Source: Intestinimonas butyriciproducens (GTDB lineage: Bacteria; Bacillota; Clostridia; Oscillospirales; Butyricicoccaceae). From it: a stretch of DNA of 64,000 bases. Location: the NCBI RefSeq assembly GCF_016901775.1, contig NZ_JACJKW010000006.1, positions 62,001-126,000 of the forward strand. The letters are read 5' to 3'. Within the stretch, counting starts at the first letter, position 1. Each line of letters opens with the position of its first letter. This document shows, piece after piece, positions 24,903 to 33,929 of this stretch. A program made the position numbers and the translations under genes. The notes beneath the pieces are model-generated. The model saw only the letters and a list, made by a program, of their open reading frames with translations. It had not been told where the DNA came from and did no database searches.

Positions 24903-26887
24903 TTATCTTTGACCATGTGACCTATGCTTATGAGGGCAAGGAGACGCCAAGCCTTCGGGACTGCACCTTTTCTGTGAAACCGGGGGAACTTATCCTGCTC
25001 ACCGGTGAGAGCGGCTGCGGCAAGACCACAATCATCAAGCTCGTCAATGGCCTGCTTCAGCATACTGGAGGTGGGACGCTGGCGGGAACTGTTATGGTTG
25101 GCGGCCAGGATGTGGCACAGACCCCGCTGTGGGAATTGGCGCGGACGGTGGGCTCGGTGTTTCAGAACCCCAAGTCCCAGTTCTTCAATCTGGACACCAC
25201 CAGCGAGGTACTTTTTGGGCTGGAGAGTCGTGGAGCGTCCCACGATGAAATGGCACAGGCTCTGGAATCCGCCGCCCAAGTCTGCGGAGTGGGGCCGCTG
25301 CTGGAGCGGAGCATTTTTGCTCTGTCCGGTGGAGAGAAACAGCGCATTGCCTGCGCCAGCGCCTGGGCCATGGGGCCGGAGCTGTTTGTACTGGACGAGC
25401 CTTCCTCCAATCTGGATGGGGAGGGTATCCGCCAGCTCCGGGAGATTCTGAAACAGCTGAAAAAGGCCAGGAAGACCGTGCTGATGGCAGAACACCGCCT
25501 TTGGTACGCTGCCGATCTTGCTGATCGGGTGTTCTATCTGCGGAGCGGGCAGCTGGAACGGGAATATTACGGGAAAGATTTTCTCGCTCTGCCCGAGGAG
25601 GAACGCCGCTCCATGGGACTGCGAAGCATTGCGGAGATACCGGTGTCCGCACCTGGGTCAAGCACAGCGGCGGGAGCGGACGGCTTGACGGTGCGGGAGC
25701 TGCGGGCGGCCTATCACGGTGCGACTGTATGGGAGGGCGTATCCTTCCATGCGCCCAGAGGGCAAATTACCGCAATTACCGGCCAAAACGGGGCAGGCAA
25801 GACCACCCTGGCCCGGTGTCTGTGCGGTTTGATGAAGGAACAAAGCGGTACAATTTTTTGGGACGGAAAGCCTCTGCGCCGAACGGAAAGAAGGCGGAAG
25901 GCGTTTCTGATCATGCAGGATGTGAACCTCCAGCTTTTTGGAGACAGCGTGCTGGCGGAAGTCCGGCTGGGAAATACGGCCACAGAGCAGGAGGCTTTGA
26001 CAACCTTGGGCCGAATGGATCTGGCTCAGTATGCGGATACTCACCCCATGGCCCTATCCGGCGGGCAGAAGCAGAGACTGGCCGTTGCTGACGGCTGTCT
26101 CAGCGGAAAGGAACTGCTGATCTTTGATGAGCCTACCAGCGGACTTGACTATGGCCACATGCTGGAGGTGAGCCGACGCCTCCGGGAGTTGGCGGAGCAG
26201 GGGCTATGTGTGGTGGTTATCACCCATGACGGAGAATTCCTGCGGGAGAGTGGGGCTTGGATGGTGGATTGGTTGCCAAAAGAAAAGAGGCGTGGTACGC
26301 TCCGTGGATGTGGCTCGGCACATGGATGCTTTATGTTGTGTATAAAGTGCGGTGCCTCTCTTCCCGAAGGGGCAAACTTCTGCCATATGTGTGGAAAAAA
26401 GCAAATCCCACAAAAAAGAAAACCTCTCAAGCGGCCCAATGGCTCCGGTACCGTCTATAAACTTTCCGGCCATCGCAAACGCCCTTGGGTGGCCGCCAAA
26501 AATAGAGTTATTATTGGATATTATGAGAAAAAAACCGATGCTTTGCAGGCATCGGAAAGGCTGTCCGGGGTTTCTCTCTCAGATCGGTTCAATATGACTT
26601 TTGCTGAAGTTTATGCCCAATGGAGCCCCGAACATTTCAAGACCATTGGCCCCAAAGGGGTGGAAGCCTATGAAAACTCCTTTCAGATTTTTTCTTCCCT
26701 TCACGATACCAAATTCCGTGATCTCAGAACTTCCGATTTCCAGGAGATCTTCTTTTCTCATTGGAAAAATCCCACACCACTCTCTCCAAATACAAGCAGC
26801 TTCTCACACAGATGTATTCTTTTGCAATCCGGGAAGAAATTGCAACTACGAATTTTGCCAAATTCATTTCTCTTCCCGATCAAGTAA
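24899..26887 (+). CDS. ECF double ATPase fused in frame to the integrase N-terminus
   Basis: 662 aa as read. Residues 1 to about 460 are a complete double ATPase: Walker A GESGCGKTT and GQNGAGKTT, signatures LSGGEKQR and LSGGQKQR, Walker B FVLDEPSSNLD and LIFDEPTSGLD. Where the two paralogs stop shortly after the second THD motif, this one has no stop and runs through a basic stretch into the zinc-ribbon and N-terminal domain of the adjoining integrase, ending at its first frameshift. The ATPase should still work, with a foreign tail of about 185 residues. The junction (about 26270-26333) looks like a deletion scar, or it marks the inner edge of the island. Confidence 0.75.
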   Translation: MIIFDHVTYAYEGKETPSLRDCTFSVKPGELILLTGESGCGKTTIIKLVNGLLQHTGGGTLAGTVMVGGQDVAQTPLWELARTVGSVFQNPKSQFFNLDTTSEVLFGLESRGASHDEMAQALESAAQVCGVGPLLERSIFALSGGEKQRIACASAWAMGPELFVLDEPSSNLDGEGIRQLREILKQLKKARKTVLMAEHRLWYAADLADRVFYLRSGQLEREYYGKDFLALPEEERRSMGLRSIAEIPVSAPGSSTAAGADGLTVRELRAAYHGATVWEGVSFHAPRGQITAITGQNGAGKTTLARCLCGLMKEQSGTIFWDGKPLRRTERRRKAFLIMQDVNLQLFGDSVLAEVRLGNTATEQEALTTLGRMDLAQYADTHPMALSGGQKQRLAVADGCLSGKELLIFDEPTSGLDYGHMLEVSRRLRELAEQGLCVVVITHDGEFLRESGAWMVDWLPKEKRRGTLRGCGSAHGCFMLCIKCGASLPEGANFCHMCGKKQIPQKRKPLKRPNGSGTVYKLSGHRKRPWVAAKNRVIIGYYEKKTDALQASERLSGVSLSDRFNMTFAEVYAQWSPEHFKTIGPKGVEAYENSFQIFSSLHDTKFRDLRTSDFQEIFFSHWKNPTPLSPNTSSFSHRCILLQSGKKLQLRILPNSFLFPIK

Positions 26888-27440
26888 AGAAGGAAAAAGA
26901 GATCTTTTCCCAAGCTGATATTGAAAAACTGAAAAAAGAAGGAAGCGATGCTGCCAAAATAATTCTCATGCTGATTGGAACCGGTATGAGAATCGGTGAG
27001 CTGTTTTCTCTTCCTCTGTCCGGCTATCACCAGACTTATGTGATCGGCGGATCAAAAACCGATGCCGGCCGAAACCGCATCATTCCCATTCGCCCGGAGG
27101 CCCGGGACTATTTTGCCCACTTTGCGGCCATTGCCACAGGCCCCCTGCTTCTCTCCGGCTACTCCGGCCAGCGGGTGGCCGATAACTTCCGAAACAGAGA
27201 ATATTATCCGCTGTTGAAAAAACTCAAAATCAAAAAAAATCCCCTCATTCCACCCGGCACACCTATGCCACCCGGGCTATCAAAGAGGGCTTATCTCCCG
27301 AAATGCTTCAAGCAATCCTGGGCCATTCCGACTACTCCACAACGGTTAATTTTTACAACCATTTTGACCCAGAATCCCTCGTTCATGCAGTAGATTCTTT
27401 TGCCGTTACTAACAAGTTACTATCAAATTCAAAAGATTAA
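26333..27440 (+). pseudogene. Tyrosine recombinase (phage-type integrase), two frameshifts
   Basis: The N-terminus has a CxxC...CxxC zinc ribbon (CIKCG, CHMCG), then a GSGTVYKLSGHRK arm-type DNA-binding segment and a core-binding region. The frame shifts near 26760 and again at an A8 run (27232-27239). The catalytic domain follows: GTGMRIGEL with the first Arg in frame two; HSTRHTYAT and the tyrosine in TTVNFYNH only in frame three, ending at TAA 27438. All catalytic parts exist but in three frames, so it is inactive unless the shifts are sequencing errors. It points toward the tRNA-Lys 3' end. Confidence 0.85.
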
Positions 27441-27448
27441 AACAACAA

Positions 27449-27484
27449 AAAAACCCTGCAACCATTGAGGTTGCAGGGTTTTTG
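27449..27484. terminator. Bidirectional terminator between integrase and tRNA-Lys
   Basis: AAAAACCCTGCAACC / GGTTGCAGGGTTTTT hairpin with a 5-nt loop. It closes the minus-strand tRNA cluster (T tract on that strand) and also faces the integrase remnant. Confidence 0.85.
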
Positions 27485-27485
27485 C

Positions 27486-27561
27486 TGGTGACCCATCGGC
27501 GGCTCGAACGCCGGACACCCTCCTTAAAAGGGAGGTGCTCTGCCTACTGAGCTAATGGGTC
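27486..27561 (-). tRNA. tRNA-Lys (TTT), candidate island attachment site
   Basis: A 76-nt cloverleaf with encoded CCA; acceptor GACCCAT/ATGGGTC, anticodon loop CTTTTAA giving TTT. Last gene of the tRNA cluster. Its 3' end abuts the island's integrase, so this end probably serves as attB/attR. The matching repeat should lie left of this window. Confidence 0.95.
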
Positions 27562-27565
27562 ATAT

Positions 27566-27640
27566 TGGCTGGGATGGCAGGATTTGAACCTACGAATGCG
27601 GGAGTCAAAGTCCCGTGCCTTACCCCTTGGCGACATCCCA
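27566..27640 (-). tRNA. tRNA-Gln (TTG)
   Basis: 75 nt with encoded CCA; acceptor TGGGATG/CATCCCA, anticodon loop CTTTGAC giving TTG. Confidence 0.95.
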
Positions 27641-27693
27641 GTATAAACCTTTGCGATGTGCCTTTCGGGATGGTACGGAAAAGAAAAAAGATA

Positions 27694-27771
27694 TGGGGTG
27701 GATGACCGGATTCGAACCGGCGACCCCCAGAGCCACAATCTGGTGCTCTAACCAACTGAGCCACACCCACC
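27694..27771 (-). tRNA. tRNA-His (GTG)
   Basis: Encoded CCA, anticodon loop TTGTGGC giving GTG. The extra 5' G (position -1) pairs with discriminator C, as expected for tRNA-His. Confidence 0.95.
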
Positions 27772-27779
27772 ATATATCC

Positions 27780-27856
27780 TGGCGTGCCCGGAGGGACTCG
27801 AACCCCCAACCTACTGCTTAGAAGGCAGTTGCTCTATCCTGCTGAGCTACGGGCAC
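27780..27856 (-). tRNA. tRNA-Arg (TCT)
   Basis: 77 nt with encoded CCA; acceptor GTGCCCG/CGGGCAC, anticodon loop CTTCTAA giving TCT. Confidence 0.95.
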
Positions 27857-27883
27857 ATACGATAGCGGCCATAGCCACCCGAA

Positions 27884-27957
<74 letters not shown>

Positions 27958-27975
27958 AAAGTAATCAGCTTAACG

Positions 27976-28004
27976 AGTATATCATGTTCTCCGAGATTTG
28001 TCAA
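27976..28004 (-). promoter_or_regulatory. Strong sigma-A promoter of the tRNA cluster
   Basis: TTGACA (28004-27999), 17-nt spacer, TATACT (27981-27976) on the minus strand, about 12 bp upstream of the likely tRNA-Gly leader start. Confidence 0.9.
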
Positions 28005-28017
28005 GGTCTTTTTCATG

Positions 28018-28047
28018 CCCCGGCCCGGTTTTTTTGCCGGGCCGGGG
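28018..28047 (-). terminator. Terminator of the ClpE-like gene
   Basis: An 11-bp stem, CCCCGGCCCGG with its exact complement, around a loop of eight bases. It follows the stop codon of the Clp gene by about 10 nt. Confidence 0.75.
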
Positions 28048-28057
28048 ACTTTTGTGG

Positions 28058-30388
28058 CTAATGACACTCCATGAGGATCTGCTCCCCATCGGAGGAAAGG
28101 GAGATGCTGGTGATGGGATTTTGGTAAGCGCTGATGATGGCGCTGGCTGCCCGATCTTCGATCTCCTTTTGAATGAACCGGCGGAGATTTCTCGCTCCGT
28201 ACTTTATAGAATACGACTTTTTCACCAAAAAGTCAACCAGTAAATCATCAAATTTCAAATCAATGCCGTTGCCCTGCAAAGTATCTTTCAGGTCTCCCAG
28301 CATGATCCCGGCAATGGCGGCGAAATCCTTCTCGGTCAATTGGTTGAATGCCACCACCTGGTCGATCCGGTTGATGAATTCCGGCCGCATGATCTCCTGC
28401 AGGGCCTTCATGGCCTTTTCCTGGCTCTGCTGGGTTACCGTGCCGCCAAAGCCCATGGCCCCCTGGTTCCGGTCAGAACCTGCATTGGAGGTCATGATGA
28501 TGACGGTGTTTTCAAAAGACACCTTCCGGCCCTGGGCATCGGTGGCCACCCCATCGTCCAGGATCTGCAGCAGCACATTGAGCACATCGGGATGGGCCTT
28601 TTCGATCTCGTCGAAGAGCACCACCGAATAGGGTCTCCGGCGGATCTTCTCGGTGAGCTGTCCGGCCTCGTCATAGCCCACATATCCCGGAGGGGCGCCA
28701 ATCAGTTTGGACACACTGTGCTTTTCCATGTATTCGCTCATATCCAGGCGAATGAGGGCGTCCGGCGTATCAAACAAATCGGCGGCCAGGCATTTGACCA
28801 GCTCGGTTTTACCCACGCCAGTGGGGCCTACAAAGATAAAAGACACCGGTTTCCGTTTGGGCGATACCCCCGCCCGGCTGCGGCGGATGGCAGCGGCCAC
28901 CGCCCGGATGGCCTCATCCTGGCCGATGACCCTTTTGCCCAGCCGCTCTTCCAGAGAGATCAGCTTTTCAAACTCCTGGCGTTTCACCTTGCTGGCAGGG
29001 ATCTTGGTCCAGAGCTCAATGACCTGGGCCAGATCATCCACTGTCAATTGAGGGGTGGGATTGTCCCCCAACTCTGTCAGCCGCTGATCGATCTGAAGCA
29101 GCCGGCTGCGCAGATAGGCCAGGCGCTGATACGCCCCGGTCTCCTCCGGATCCTGCATCAGTTCTTCCTGCTCTTCCTGAAGAGTGCTCTGCTCTTCTTC
29201 CAGCTGGGCTTTTTCATTGATGTCTTTGTTTTTCAGGTTGATCTCCGAACAGGCTTCGTCAATCAGGTCGATGGCCTTATCGGGCAAAAACCGGTCGTTG
29301 ATATACCGCTCCGACAGATAAACCGCCTGCCGGGCCGCTTCATCGCCGATCTTCACCCCGTGAAATTCTTCATAATAGGGACGGATTCCTTTGATGATCT
29401 CCACCGTCTGTTCCAAAGAAGGTTCGGCAATGGTCACCGGCTGGAACCGGCGCTCCAGAGCGGAATCCTTTTCGATGTGCTGCCGGTATTCCTTGAAGGT
29501 GGTAGCGCCGATCACCTGGACCTCTCCCCGGGACAAAGCAGGCTTGAGAATGTTGGCAGCGTTCATAGAGCCTTCGGCATCCCCTGCCCCCACCAGATTG
29601 TGCACCTCATCGATGACCAGAATGATGTTGCCCAGGCGCTTGACCTCATCGATCAGTCCCTTCATCCGGCTTTCAAACTGGCCCCGGAACTGAGTGCCTG
29701 CCACCATGGCTGTCATATCCAGCAGCCAGACTTCCTTGTCCTGAAGCTTATAGGGCACTTCTCCCTGGGCAATCTTCTGGGCCAGTCCCTCGGCCACGGC
29801 GGTTTTGCCCACGCCAGGCTCACCGATGAGACAGGGGTTGTTCTTCTGCCGCCGGTTGAGAATCTGAATAACCCGTTCGATTTCGCTCTCTCTTCCGATC
29901 ACCCGGTCCAGCCCTCCGTCCCGGGCCTTCTGGGTGAGATCGGCGGCGTAATTGCTGAGGAATTTTTTCTTTTTCTCCCGCTTCTTGCCCCGGGGCTTTT
30001 CCGGCTTATCCGGCTCTTCTTCCTGCTTGGCGCTGCTCTCCTGGGAGCGCATGGAAAAGAAAGGAATCACCGGCACCTGAGAGGAATTTTCCTCGTCCGG
30101 CTCCTCCTCTCCTTCCCCTTCCTCCTCCGTCCCGGTGGGCATCTGGAAGGAGCTGAACAGCCCCTGCATCAGCTCTTCCGGGTTGGTGTTCTCCAGTTCT
30201 TTGGATACATTTTCAATGTCGCTGTCGGTGATGCCGAACCGCTCGATCATGTCGGTCACCGGTTTGATGTTCAGCTCCTTGGCGCATTTGAGGCAAAGGC
30301 CCTCGTTGTGGGCCTTGCCGTCCTCCAGCCGGGTGATATAGATAACGGCCACATTCTTTTTGCACCTGGAACAAAGAGGCATATTCAT
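28058..30388 (-). CDS. AAA+ Clp ATPase with N-terminal zinc finger (ClpE-like)
   Basis: 776 aa. An N-terminal CxxC...CxxC zinc finger (CSRC ... CLKC, residues 7-33) replaces the usual Clp N-domain, as in ClpE. Two AAA+ modules follow: Walker [10 protein letters not shown] (about 190) and GPTGVGKTE (about 520), separated by a coiled-coil middle region rich in Glu/Gln (about 395-435). An acidic, low-complexity stretch lies around residues 85-110. Unfoldase partner of ClpP in stress proteolysis. It is the last gene of the ecf-truA-cvpA operon. The ATG is kept although the ribosome binding site (GGATGG) is distant and weak. Confidence 0.88.
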   Translation of the reverse strand: MNMPLCSRCKKNVAVIYITRLEDGKAHNEGLCLKCAKELNIKPVTDMIERFGITDSDIENVSKELENTNPEELMQGLFSSFQMPTGTEEEGEGEEEPDEENSSQVPVIPFFSMRSQESSAKQEEEPDKPEKPRGKKREKKKKFLSNYAADLTQKARDGGLDRVIGRESEIERVIQILNRRQKNNPCLIGEPGVGKTAVAEGLAQKIAQGEVPYKLQDKEVWLLDMTAMVAGTQFRGQFESRMKGLIDEVKRLGNIILVIDEVHNLVGAGDAEGSMNAANILKPALSRGEVQVIGATTFKEYRQHIEKDSALERRFQPVTIAEPSLEQTVEIIKGIRPYYEEFHGVKIGDEAARQAVYLSERYINDRFLPDKAIDLIDEACSEINLKNKDINEKAQLEEEQSTLQEEQEELMQDPEETGAYQRLAYLRSRLLQIDQRLTELGDNPTPQLTVDDLAQVIELWTKIPASKVKRQEFEKLISLEERLGKRVIGQDEAIRAVAAAIRRSRAGVSPKRKPVSFIFVGPTGVGKTELVKCLAADLFDTPDALIRLDMSEYMEKHSVSKLIGAPPGYVGYDEAGQLTEKIRRRPYSVVLFDEIEKAHPDVLNVLLQILDDGVATDAQGRKVSFENTVIIMTSNAGSDRNQGAMGFGGTVTQQSQEKAMKALQEIMRPEFINRIDQVVAFNQLTEKDFAAIAGIMLGDLKDTLQGNGIDLKFDDLLVDFLVKKSYSIKYGARNLRRFIQKEIEDRAASAIISAYQNPITSISLSSDGEQILMECH

Positions 30389-30490
30389 GGCGTTTTTATT
30401 CCATCCATTTCTCCACCCGGTCTTGGTTTGCTCCTTCCGGCCGCCGGGCGGACCGGCCTGGAAGGGGAATCAATCCCAAAAGATCTACCC

Positions 30491-31123
30491 TTACGGGAAG
30501 ATCTGATAGACAAAAGAAGCTACTTTGCTTTCTGCCAGCGACTCCTGGGCAAAAAAGCCGCCCACTCCCTCCGGAGCAAAGGTGCGCAGCCCCAGGCACA
30601 AAAGGGCGATCATCACAGCTCCGCCCAAAGCGCCCAGGCACAGCCCGGCCCCATGGTTCACGGTGCGGAAAAGGGGGAGCGTGCCTCCCACTACCCGCAC
30701 CAGCAGCCACAGCACCAGCTTACACAGCGCAAAACCCACCAAGAAGGCGATCACAGGGGCCAGGCTCTGGCTCACCGTCTGTATGGCGGCCTCCAGCACT
30801 TCCCCGCCGCCGTTTTCCACCTGGCTGTGCACCGCTTCCATCAGGCTTTCCGGAGCGTGCACAGCGCTGAGAAGGTTGCGGATGCTTTCCTCTACCGTGG
30901 TTCCGGCCGCTTCCAGCTGCCCTTCTGCCGCCTTCTCCAGGACTTTCCCCACCAAAGGCTGCAAAAGTTCCGCAATGGGGGAGGTGAGCACCGGCACCAG
31001 CATCCGCGCGCCCACATAGGACAAAAGGCTGCCCACAAGCCCCATCAGCGCTCCCAGGATGCCCTTGCGGGCGCCCCAGAAACACATGAGCAAAAAGAGC
31101 ACCAAAAAAATCAAATCGATCAT
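30491..31123 (-). CDS. CvpA family membrane protein
   Basis: 210 aa with four predicted helices: N-terminal LIFLVLFLLMCFWGARKG, GLVGSLLSYVGARM, and two near the C-terminus (LAPVIAFLVGFALCKLVLW, LGALGGAVMIALLCLG). The GARKG turn after helix 1 and the late glycine-rich helix fit CvpA/colicin V production proteins, whose cellular role is poorly defined. ATG follows AAAGGAC. It lies 103 nt upstream of the Clp gene, in the same direction. Confidence 0.8.
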   Translation of the reverse strand: MIDLIFLVLFLLMCFWGARKGILGALMGLVGSLLSYVGARMLVPVLTSPIAELLQPLVGKVLEKAAEGQLEAAGTTVEESIRNLLSAVHAPESLMEAVHSQVENGGGEVLEAAIQTVSQSLAPVIAFLVGFALCKLVLWLLVRVVGGTLPLFRTVNHGAGLCLGALGGAVMIALLCLGLRTFAPEGVGGFFAQESLAESKVASFVYQIFP

Positions 31124-31142
31124 GGACTGTCCTTTCGCCGGG

Positions 31143-32366
31143 TCACTCCCGGTCTATCTGTTCTCCGGCGTCCTTATCCAAAAGCTCCGCCCGGTCGGCA
31201 TAGATGAGCATCACATCCCCGTCCCTGCGCTGGATCACATCCCGGGCGGTGATCTCCTGCACCTGGCGGGCCGATGCGCCGGGAATGATGGATGTGCACA
31301 CCAGGGAATCCCGCAGCAAAATGGCGATGTGATCCCCGGTGGCGGAAAGGGAGCGCACGGCCGAAGAATACCGGGCTTCAAACACCGTCTGGCCGTTCTC
31401 CCCCACCATCACCACCTGGGTGCGTTCCTGCTGGTCGCCGGTCTCCAGCGCCACCACAGGCCGCTGGCCCATCTTGTGGCTGAAGGTGACCAAAGACCCT
31501 TCCGGATAGGAAAAGACGCCTCGCTCCTGTCCCTGGTCGTCGTAGGAATACACTCCCTGGTCGGTGACGATCATCAGAGAGTCATCTTCATAATATTCCA
31601 TGGAATAAACCGTCATGCTTCCCAAAGGCAGGTCAAACAGCGGCTGCTCCTGATGAATGGAAAAGACCCGGATCATGGATACCCGTTTGCCGTTTTCCTC
31701 ACTCATGCACAAGGCAGCCAGATGCTGGGAATCCGGCGAGACACAGGACAGCAGGATATAATATTCCGAAGTATTCCAGCGGAAACGCTCCTTCTGCTGA
31801 TTGTCGTAGAGAGTCACCGCAGCCCGGTAGCCCTGCTCGTCGGTGACCACGCTGAAGGCGCCGTTCTGGTTCACCGAAGCCGAAATGATCTCCGACTCCA
31901 GTTCCTTCTGCCACAGGGCAGTATAGCGGTTTGTGAGGCACAAACCATGGCCGCCCCGGTCATAGGCCAGCATATTGTCCTCCACCACGCTGAGGGCCGG
32001 AGAGGAATATTGCAGGGGAATGCTCAGTTCTTCTTTGCCCTGGGTGCTGACAAAGCTGAGGGTGTCGCCCCCCAGCACCACAAGGCCATTGCCAAACTCG
32101 TCATACACGCTTTCGATGCCGTCTTCAAAGGTATAACCGGCAAAATCCGCATCCCCCGAAGCCCACACAGCGGAAAAATAGGACGCCATCCGCCGCAGGC
32201 TGCTGAGGGTAAGCTGTTCATGGTAATTCCAGACGCAATAGACCATGGAACACAAAAGCCCCAAAAGCGCCAGGCTTTTGAACAGGCCGCAGATCTGTCC
32301 CCGCCGGTCCTGACGGAATTTGGTAATGTTATTTTTCTCGGGCGGCATTTTTTCACGCTCTGCCAT
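31143..32366 (-). CDS. DUF5711-like membrane-anchored beta-propeller protein
   Basis: 407 aa. A cytoplasmic N-terminus, one transmembrane helix (about 28-47, SLALLGLLCSMVYCVW), then a long extracytoplasmic region of repeated beta strands with recurring xxAYDRGGHGLCL, VTDEQGYRA and YSYDDQGQE motifs, as in a PQQ/WD-like propeller. ATG 32366 lies 6 nt after GGAGG and the gene overlaps the truA stop. I recall this arrangement from the DUF5711 family, whose function is unknown. Confidence 0.7.
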   Translation of the reverse strand: MAEREKMPPEKNNITKFRQDRRGQICGLFKSLALLGLLCSMVYCVWNYHEQLTLSSLRRMASYFSAVWASGDADFAGYTFEDGIESVYDEFGNGLVVLGGDTLSFVSTQGKEELSIPLQYSSPALSVVEDNMLAYDRGGHGLCLTNRYTALWQKELESEIISASVNQNGAFSVVTDEQGYRAAVTLYDNQQKERFRWNTSEYYILLSCVSPDSQHLAALCMSEENGKRVSMIRVFSIHQEQPLFDLPLGSMTVYSMEYYEDDSLMIVTDQGVYSYDDQGQERGVFSYPEGSLVTFSHKMGQRPVVALETGDQQERTQVVMVGENGQTVFEARYSSAVRSLSATGDHIAILLRDSLVCTSIIPGASARQVQEITARDVIQRRDGDVMLIYADRAELLDKDAGEQIDRE

Positions 32367-33129
32367 CCAGTTCCTCCATCCCATAGGTCAGCGCCGTCAT
32401 ATAAAGGCCGCAGGCCGGAGCCGTGGGGCCTGCCTGCTCCCTGTCCCGAGAAGCCAGAATCTCCGAGATCTGCCGGGGCTCAATTTTGTGCAGCCCGCAG
32501 TAGAGCAGCGTTCCCGAAATGGCTCGGGCCATGTTGTAGAGGAATCCGTCGGCGCACACACGGATCGAAATCAGATCCCCCTCTTTCTCCGTGCAGCAAT
32601 AATACATGGTGCGCACCGTGCTTCGCACCGGTGTTCCCTCACTGCGCACGGCGGCAAAATCCTGTTTCCCCTCAAAATAGGGCGCCGCTTCCGCCATAGC
32701 ATCATAATCCAGACGGGAGGGGCAGAAGTAGGCCCGGTTGTGATAAAAGGGATCCCGCACCCGGCTGTTGTGAATCAGATAGGTATATTCTTTTTTCTGA
32801 CATTGAAAGCGGGCGTCAAAATCCCAGGGCACTTCCACCGCCCGGCTCACCGAAATATCCGGCGGCAGATAGGCGCTGATAGCCAAAGGCAGTTTATCCA
32901 GCGGAATACTGGTGGCCATACGGGCATTGGCCACATAGATTCTGGCGTGGACACCGGCGTCGGTGCGTCCCACGCCGGACAGGCTGACCTGGCAGCCTGT
33001 GGCCTTGCCGATGGCCTGCTGGAGCACCTGCTGCACGGTGATGGCGTTGTTCTGGTATTGCCAGCCGTGATAGGCGGTGCCCAGATAAGCCAGGCGGAAG
33101 GCGATATTTCTCTCTTTGATCTCTTTCAT
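32353..33129 (-). CDS. truA: tRNA pseudouridine synthase A
   Basis: 258 aa. Catalytic motif GRTDAGVHA with the active-site Asp (about 54), the N-terminal YLGTAYHGWQ and the C-terminal FLYNMARAISG are all typical. It converts U38-40 in the anticodon stem-loop of tRNAs. The ATG overlaps the ecfT stop (ATGA), a common clostridial order ecfA1-ecfA2-ecfT-truA. Confidence 0.95.
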   Translation of the reverse strand: MKEIKERNIAFRLAYLGTAYHGWQYQNNAITVQQVLQQAIGKATGCQVSLSGVGRTDAGVHARIYVANARMATSIPLDKLPLAISAYLPPDISVSRAVEVPWDFDARFQCQKKEYTYLIHNSRVRDPFYHNRAYFCPSRLDYDAMAEAAPYFEGKQDFAAVRSEGTPVRSTVRTMYYCCTEKEGDLISIRVCADGFLYNMARAISGTLLYCGLHKIEPRQISEILASRDREQAGPTAPACGLYMTALTYGMEELDGRA

Positions 33130-33929
33130 GGCAGCATCCTTGTCAAAACAAATACACAAGCAAAAAACACACAGGTCACGGCATAGGCCGCTCCATCATT
33201 TTTCCCCATTTTCAGCTCTTTCAGCCGGGTACGGCCGCTGCCGCCCCGGTAAAGACGGCATTCCATGGCCACCGAAAGCTCATCGGCCCGGCGGAACGCC
33301 GACACAAACAAAGGCACCAGCACCGGCACCAACGCCTTGGCCCGCTTGAGCAGGTTGCCGCTTTCAAAATCGGCACCCCGGGCCTTCTGGGCATTCATGA
33401 TCTTCTCGGTCTCCTCGATCAGGGTGGGAATAAACCGCAGGGCGATGGTCATCATCATGGCAAACTCATGCACCGGCAGATGAATCCGGCTGAGGGGACG
33501 GAACAGATTCTCAATGGCGTCGGTCAGGGCCACCGGCGAGGTGGTATAGGTCAGAAGAGAAGTGGAGGCCACCAGCAGCATGATGCGCACCACCATGTAA
33601 ACGGCAGTCTCAAGGCCTTCTCTGGTGATATGGAAAATCCAGAACTCCCACAAAATCTGTCCCGGGGTGTAAAGCATATTCAAAAGAGCGGTAAACACCG
33701 CCAGAAAGGCAATGGGCTTCAGGCTTTTGAGCAGCATCCGAAAACGGATATGGCTGAGAAGAGTGACTCCAATGACTCCCGCGGCGCAGAGCACATAGGC
33801 CCAGAATCCGTGGGCCAGAAAAAGCACAATGATAAAGGCAAAGCTGAGGATCAGCTTTGTGCGGGCATCCAGATGGTGCACCGGGCTTTCCACCGGGAAA
33901 TACTGGCCCAGGGTGATGTCTTTCAGCAT
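33126..33929 (-). CDS. ecfT: Housekeeping ECF transporter transmembrane subunit
   Basis: 267 aa. N-terminus LGQYFPVESPVHHLDARTK is the standard EcfT opening; coupling motifs are NAQKARGADFE and AMECRLYRGG. ATG 33929 lies 6 nt after GGAGGG and overlaps the end of ecfA2. It forms the shared ECF module serving vitamin S components encoded elsewhere, in contrast to the dedicated modules of the island. Confidence 0.93.
   Translation of the reverse strand: MLKDITLGQYFPVESPVHHLDARTKLILSFAFIIVLFLAHGFWAYVLCAAGVIGVTLLSHIRFRMLLKSLKPIAFLAVFTALLNMLYTPGQILWEFWIFHITREGLETAVYMVVRIMLLVASTSLLTYTTSPVALTDAIENLFRPLSRIHLPVHEFAMMMTIALRFIPTLIEETEKIMNAQKARGADFESGNLLKRAKALVPVLVPLFVSAFRRADELSVAMECRLYRGGSGRTRLKELKMGKNDGAAYAVTCVFFACVFVLTRMLP

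Noticed and set aside
1-26300. Siderophore or metallophore biosynthesis cluster (NRPS, NIS synthetase, nicotianamine synthase)
   Set aside because: Only methyltransferases and a hydrolase are present; no synthetase motifs, so a biosynthetic cluster is not supported within this window.
26257-26460. Small frame with a membrane-like segment at the ATPase-integrase junction
   Set aside because: No ribosome binding site and it overlaps both supported frames; too short to claim as a remnant gene.
28340-31207. Very long plus-strand open frame (955 codons) opposite the ClpE-like gene
   Set aside because: Antisense shadow of the well-supported Clp and CvpA genes; no family similarity, His/Gln/Leu-rich composition and no ribosome binding site.
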